From an uncultured Ruminococcus sp. (lineage in GTDB: Bacteria > Bacillota > Clostridia > Oscillospirales > CAG-382), in contig CACZRJ010000219.1 in assembly GCA_902783535.1 (NCBI GenBank), positions 1 through 7,876 on the forward strand: a stretch of DNA of 7,876 nt, read 5' to 3'. Under the pieces are notes generated by a model. The model was not told the origin of the DNA and ran no database searches. It saw only the letters and a list, made by a program, of their open reading frames with translations. Below are positions 5,906 through 7,876 of this stretch, piece after piece. The position numbers and the translations under genes are program-made. The stretch's first letter is position 1. Each line of letters begins with the position of its first letter.

Positions 5906-7036
5906 TCAGCTTTCGAATGCCGCGGAAACGCTCTTCAGAAGCGAGCGGATCTCGAGATGCTGCGGACAGACTTTTTCACACTTTCCGCATTGAATGCAGT
6001 CGGATGCTTTTCCGCGACCGTTCTGCGTGCAGATGGAATAATACATTTCGGCGTTCCAGTCGTGAAACGCCTCCAGCGCGTTCATTGCCGCGAATACGTC
6101 CGGAATGCGTATGGATTTCGGGCACTCGTTTTCTTCGATGCAGTATCTGCATCCCGTACACGGAATCACGTCCAATTCGCGGAACAGGGCGCAAACCCTG
6201 CGCACGGCTTTAAATTCCTTCTCGTCAAGCGGACGGAAATCCTGCATCGTCCGGATGTTGTCCTCCATCTGTTCCAGATTGCTCATGCCGGAAAGAATGC
6301 AGGCGACCTTCGGAAAGCTTCCGGCAAAGCGCAGCGCGTAACTGGCGTTCGATCCGCCGTTCAGAGAACGGAGCACTGCGTCCGCCTTTTCCGGCAGATT
6401 CACCAGGCATCCGCCCTTCACAGGCTCCATGACAAGCACCGGCTTTCCGTGCTTTTCGCACACTTCGTAGACTTTTCCCGCTTCGACCGAACTGTCGTCA
6501 AAGTCCAGATAGTTGAGCTGGATCTGAACGGCCTCGACCTCCGGATGATCGTTCAGGATCCGGTCCAAAACGGACGCTTTGTCGTGAAAGGACAGACCGA
6601 CGTGACGGATCAGCCCTTCCTCCTTCAGTTTCCATGCTTCTTCGTATGCTTTGCATTCAACGAATTTCGGATAAACGGACGCATCCTGGGAATGCATCAG
6701 ATAGAAGTCGAAATAGTCGACGCCGCACCGGGAGAGCTGCTTTTCAAAGAACGGGCGGATGTCCTCCCTGCTCCTGAAGTAGGGAGCCGTCAGCTTGTTG
6801 GTCAATAGAAAAGAATCGCGCGGATGTCTGGAGCACACGCAGTCGCGGATGGCCGTCTCGCTCTTGCCGCCGGTATACCCGTGCGCAGTGTCGAAGTAGT
6901 TGAAGCCGGCTTCAAGAAATCTGTCGGCCATACGAGCGAACAGTTCCAGATCGACCTCGTTTCCTTTCATCGGCGGACGCATGCATCCGAACCCGAAATT
7001 GCCTTTGATCTCCGGAAAAAATGGATTTCTGATCAT
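5906..7036 (-). CDS. Aldo/keto reductase with C-terminal ferredoxin-like 4Fe-4S domain
   Basis: This 376-residue cytoplasmic oxidoreductase belongs to the COG1453 type. The TIM-barrel part carries the usual tetrad: Asp49 and Tyr54 in NYFDTAHGY (46-54), Lys81 in LTNK (78-81), and His115 in FYLMHS (111-116). The tail has eight ordered cysteines: CTGCRYC with Cys293, 296 and 299, then Cys305-Pro, then CIQCGKCEKVCP with Cys347, 350, 353 and 357. That fits two 4Fe-4S clusters bound in the crossed ferredoxin manner. The family reduces or oxidises carbonyl compounds, with electrons probably passing through the clusters; the substrate is unknown. ATG 7036 is preferred, since GGAGG lies nine bases upstream. 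An in-frame GTG at 7075 has no ribosome site and would add 13 residues lying inside the operator-like palindrome. Confidence 0.93.
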   Translation of the reverse strand: MIRNPFFPEIKGNFGFGCMRPPMKGNEVDLELFARMADRFLEAGFNYFDTAHGYTGGKSETAIRDCVCSRHPRDSFLLTNKLTAPYFRSREDIRPFFEKQLSRCGVDYFDFYLMHSQDASVYPKFVECKAYEEAWKLKEEGLIRHVGLSFHDKASVLDRILNDHPEVEAVQIQLNYLDFDDSSVEAGKVYEVCEKHGKPVLVMEPVKGGCLVNLPEKADAVLRSLNGGSNASYALRFAGSFPKVACILSGMSNLEQMEDNIRTMQDFRPLDEKEFKAVRRVCALFRELDVIPCTGCRYCIEENECPKSIRIPDVFAAMNALEAFHDWNAEMYYSICTQNGRGKASDCIQCGKCEKVCPQHLEIRSLLKSVSAAFES

Positions 7037-7055
7037 ATTTTTTTTCCTCCGCGAG

Positions 7056-7081
7056 AATATTGAACACGCGTTCACATATTA
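7056..7081 (-). promoter_or_regulatory. Candidate -10 and operator-like palindrome upstream of the reductase gene
   Basis: On the minus strand, TAATAT (7081-7076) could be a -10, although no convincing -35 was found. Directly downstream, over the expected start point, TGAAC-ACGC-GTTCA (7061-7074, plus-strand reading) forms an inverted repeat. It is flanked by AATAT (7056-7060) and ATATT (7076-7080), which extend the symmetry with one unpaired base at 7075. The position suits a repressor operator; the regulator is unknown. Confidence 0.4.
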
Positions 7082-7115
7082 AATCTTTCTGCCGGTATCC
7101 GTACGAAACAGTCCC

Positions 7116-7769
7116 TTATGATCCGGAAGAAGAGTGACCCGCCCCCTGCGAAGCCCGGTTTCCGGCAACGGATGCGTAATAGTTCTTGCCTTCGGCCCTG
7201 GAAGCTTTGTCCCGCTCGGAATCGATCTCATCGTAATTGTCCATCAGCAGCCCGACGAGATCGCCGTCGATGCCGCCGGATCTGACCTGCGCGCTGAGAA
7301 CGTCTTCCGTCTGCGCTCTGCTCATCCTTGTCCGGTATGGACGGACCTCCGTGACTGCCGAGAAGATGTCCGCGACAGCCATGATCCTCGCACCCGTATC
7401 CAGTCCGGAGGAGGAAAGGTGGAACGGGTAGCCGTTTCCGTTCAGTTTTTCGTGATGAAATACCGCCCAGTCGGAAATACGGTCGAACCCCTCGACGTTG
7501 GAGAGGATCTTCCTGATGTAATACGGATGTTCCTTAATAATATTGAATTCCTCTTCTGTCAGCCGACCCGGCTTCTCGAGTATCGCGCGCGGTACTTTCA
7601 GCTTTCCGACGTCGTGCATGTGACCGGCGATCCGCATCATGACGCATTCTGTTTCAGAGAATCCGGCATGCTTCGCAAGCGCGACGGCGGAAGCGGAAAC
7701 GCCTGCGGAATGTATCGCAGTGAAAGGGCTCCGGCGGATTTCGCAATCAAGAGGGTTGTGAGATGTTTG
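7116..7769 (-). pseudogene. 5'-truncated HD-GYP domain phosphodiesterase
   Basis: HD-GYP proteins hydrolyse cyclic di-GMP or related dinucleotides using a metal centre. The open frame contains most of the domain: IAGHMHDVGKL with the HD pair (7614-7609), ILEKPGRLTEEEF, the KEHPYY histidine, HHEKLNGNGYP with the GYP signature, and AVADIFSAVTE. Upstream of the first Met codon (7640) the frame still reads family-like sequence, RRSPFTAIHSAGVSAS and onward, back to about 7735. It then turns unrelated and meets a stop at 7772-7770. No ATG, GTG or TTG lies in those 43 codons, so the true N-terminus is gone. A product from 7640 would lack the first helix and its histidine (IHS), so activity is doubtful. 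The Ser/Gly-rich C-terminal tail ends 79 bases before the reductase gene. A start in unseen sequence is excluded by the stop. Confidence 0.8.
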
Positions 7770-7876
7770 CTAACATTCTCTCAGTTATTGAAACGGCGAA
7801 AAGACTTGGCATGAATCCGTATAACGCAATACTCTCAATATTTCAGTCATCTCAACCAATTTTTCATTTTTCTATC
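7724..7876 (+). pseudogene. C-terminal remnant of an IS66-like transposase, runs off right edge
   Basis: After a TGA at 7721-7723, one plus-strand frame stays open to the window end. It reads SGGFRNQEG (7730-7756), FANILS, then VIETAKRLGMNPY (7784-7822) and NAILSIF. This resembles the C-terminal end of many IS66-type transposases, which carry a GGFRS.EGA..F pattern, a short helix with ETA or STA, and then G.NP or G.NV. No start codon or upstream catalytic region exists in this frame, so the piece is 5'-truncated at about the point where HD-GYP similarity ends on the other strand. The DNA here is visibly richer in A+T than the HD-GYP gene. The assignment comes from recognition of a short stretch, and the transposase stop is not seen. 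Confidence 0.55.

Noticed and set aside
5957..6808. A 283-codon plus-strand frame across the reductase gene
   Set aside because: It is antisense to a gene with a complete catalytic tetrad and cluster cysteines, and has no recognisable protein features.
1..7876. CRISPR arrays, tRNA, rRNA and prophage genes
   Set aside because: No regularly spaced repeats, cloverleaf-type arms, rRNA words or phage-type proteins were seen on either strand by reading.

Overview
The window looks like chromosomal DNA from an anaerobic, Gram-positive-type bacterium, most likely an uncultured member of the Clostridia (Bacillota). The pointers are strong AGGAGG-type ribosome sites, G+C-rich genes with many C- or G-ending codons set against very A+T-rich promoter DNA, a BMP-type lipoprotein transport operon of the B. 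subtilis nupNOPQ (yufNOPQ) kind, a flotillin, an aldo/keto reductase with a ferredoxin-like tail, and an HD-GYP protein. This assignment is inference; no rRNA or other marker gene is present.

Layout. Positions 1-372 (minus) hold the N-terminal 124 residues of a flotillin that runs off the left edge. Positions 373-799 are a divergent control region: a good sigma-A-type promoter for flotillin, a G+C-rich and possibly folded flotillin leader, and an A+T-rich stretch with dyads and a candidate promoter for the rightward operon. Positions 800-5829 (plus) are a four-gene ABC importer operon: substrate-binding lipoprotein, a perfect 12-bp stem-loop, a double ATPase, and two permeases joined by ATGA start/stop overlaps. 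A bidirectional terminator follows near 5853-5885. Then come two leftward genes: an aldo/keto reductase (5906-7036) and a 5'-truncated HD-GYP phosphodiesterase (7116 to about 7735). The right end (about 7724-7876, plus) reads as the C-terminal piece of an IS66-like transposase, so two broken genes meet near 7730-7740.

How the genes work together. The lipoprotein would capture a nucleoside outside the membrane and hand it to the two permeases. The double ATPase, with one complete and one degenerate nucleotide-binding domain, would power uptake. The stem-loop after the lipoprotein gene probably lowers expression of the membrane parts relative to the binding protein. Flotillin, the reductase and the HD-GYP remnant have no evident functional link to the transporter.

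No clear sign of a new multi-gene system was found. The strongest oddity is the HD-GYP/transposase junction. Others are the attenuator-like hairpin, a palindrome over the reductase start site and the structured flotillin leader.
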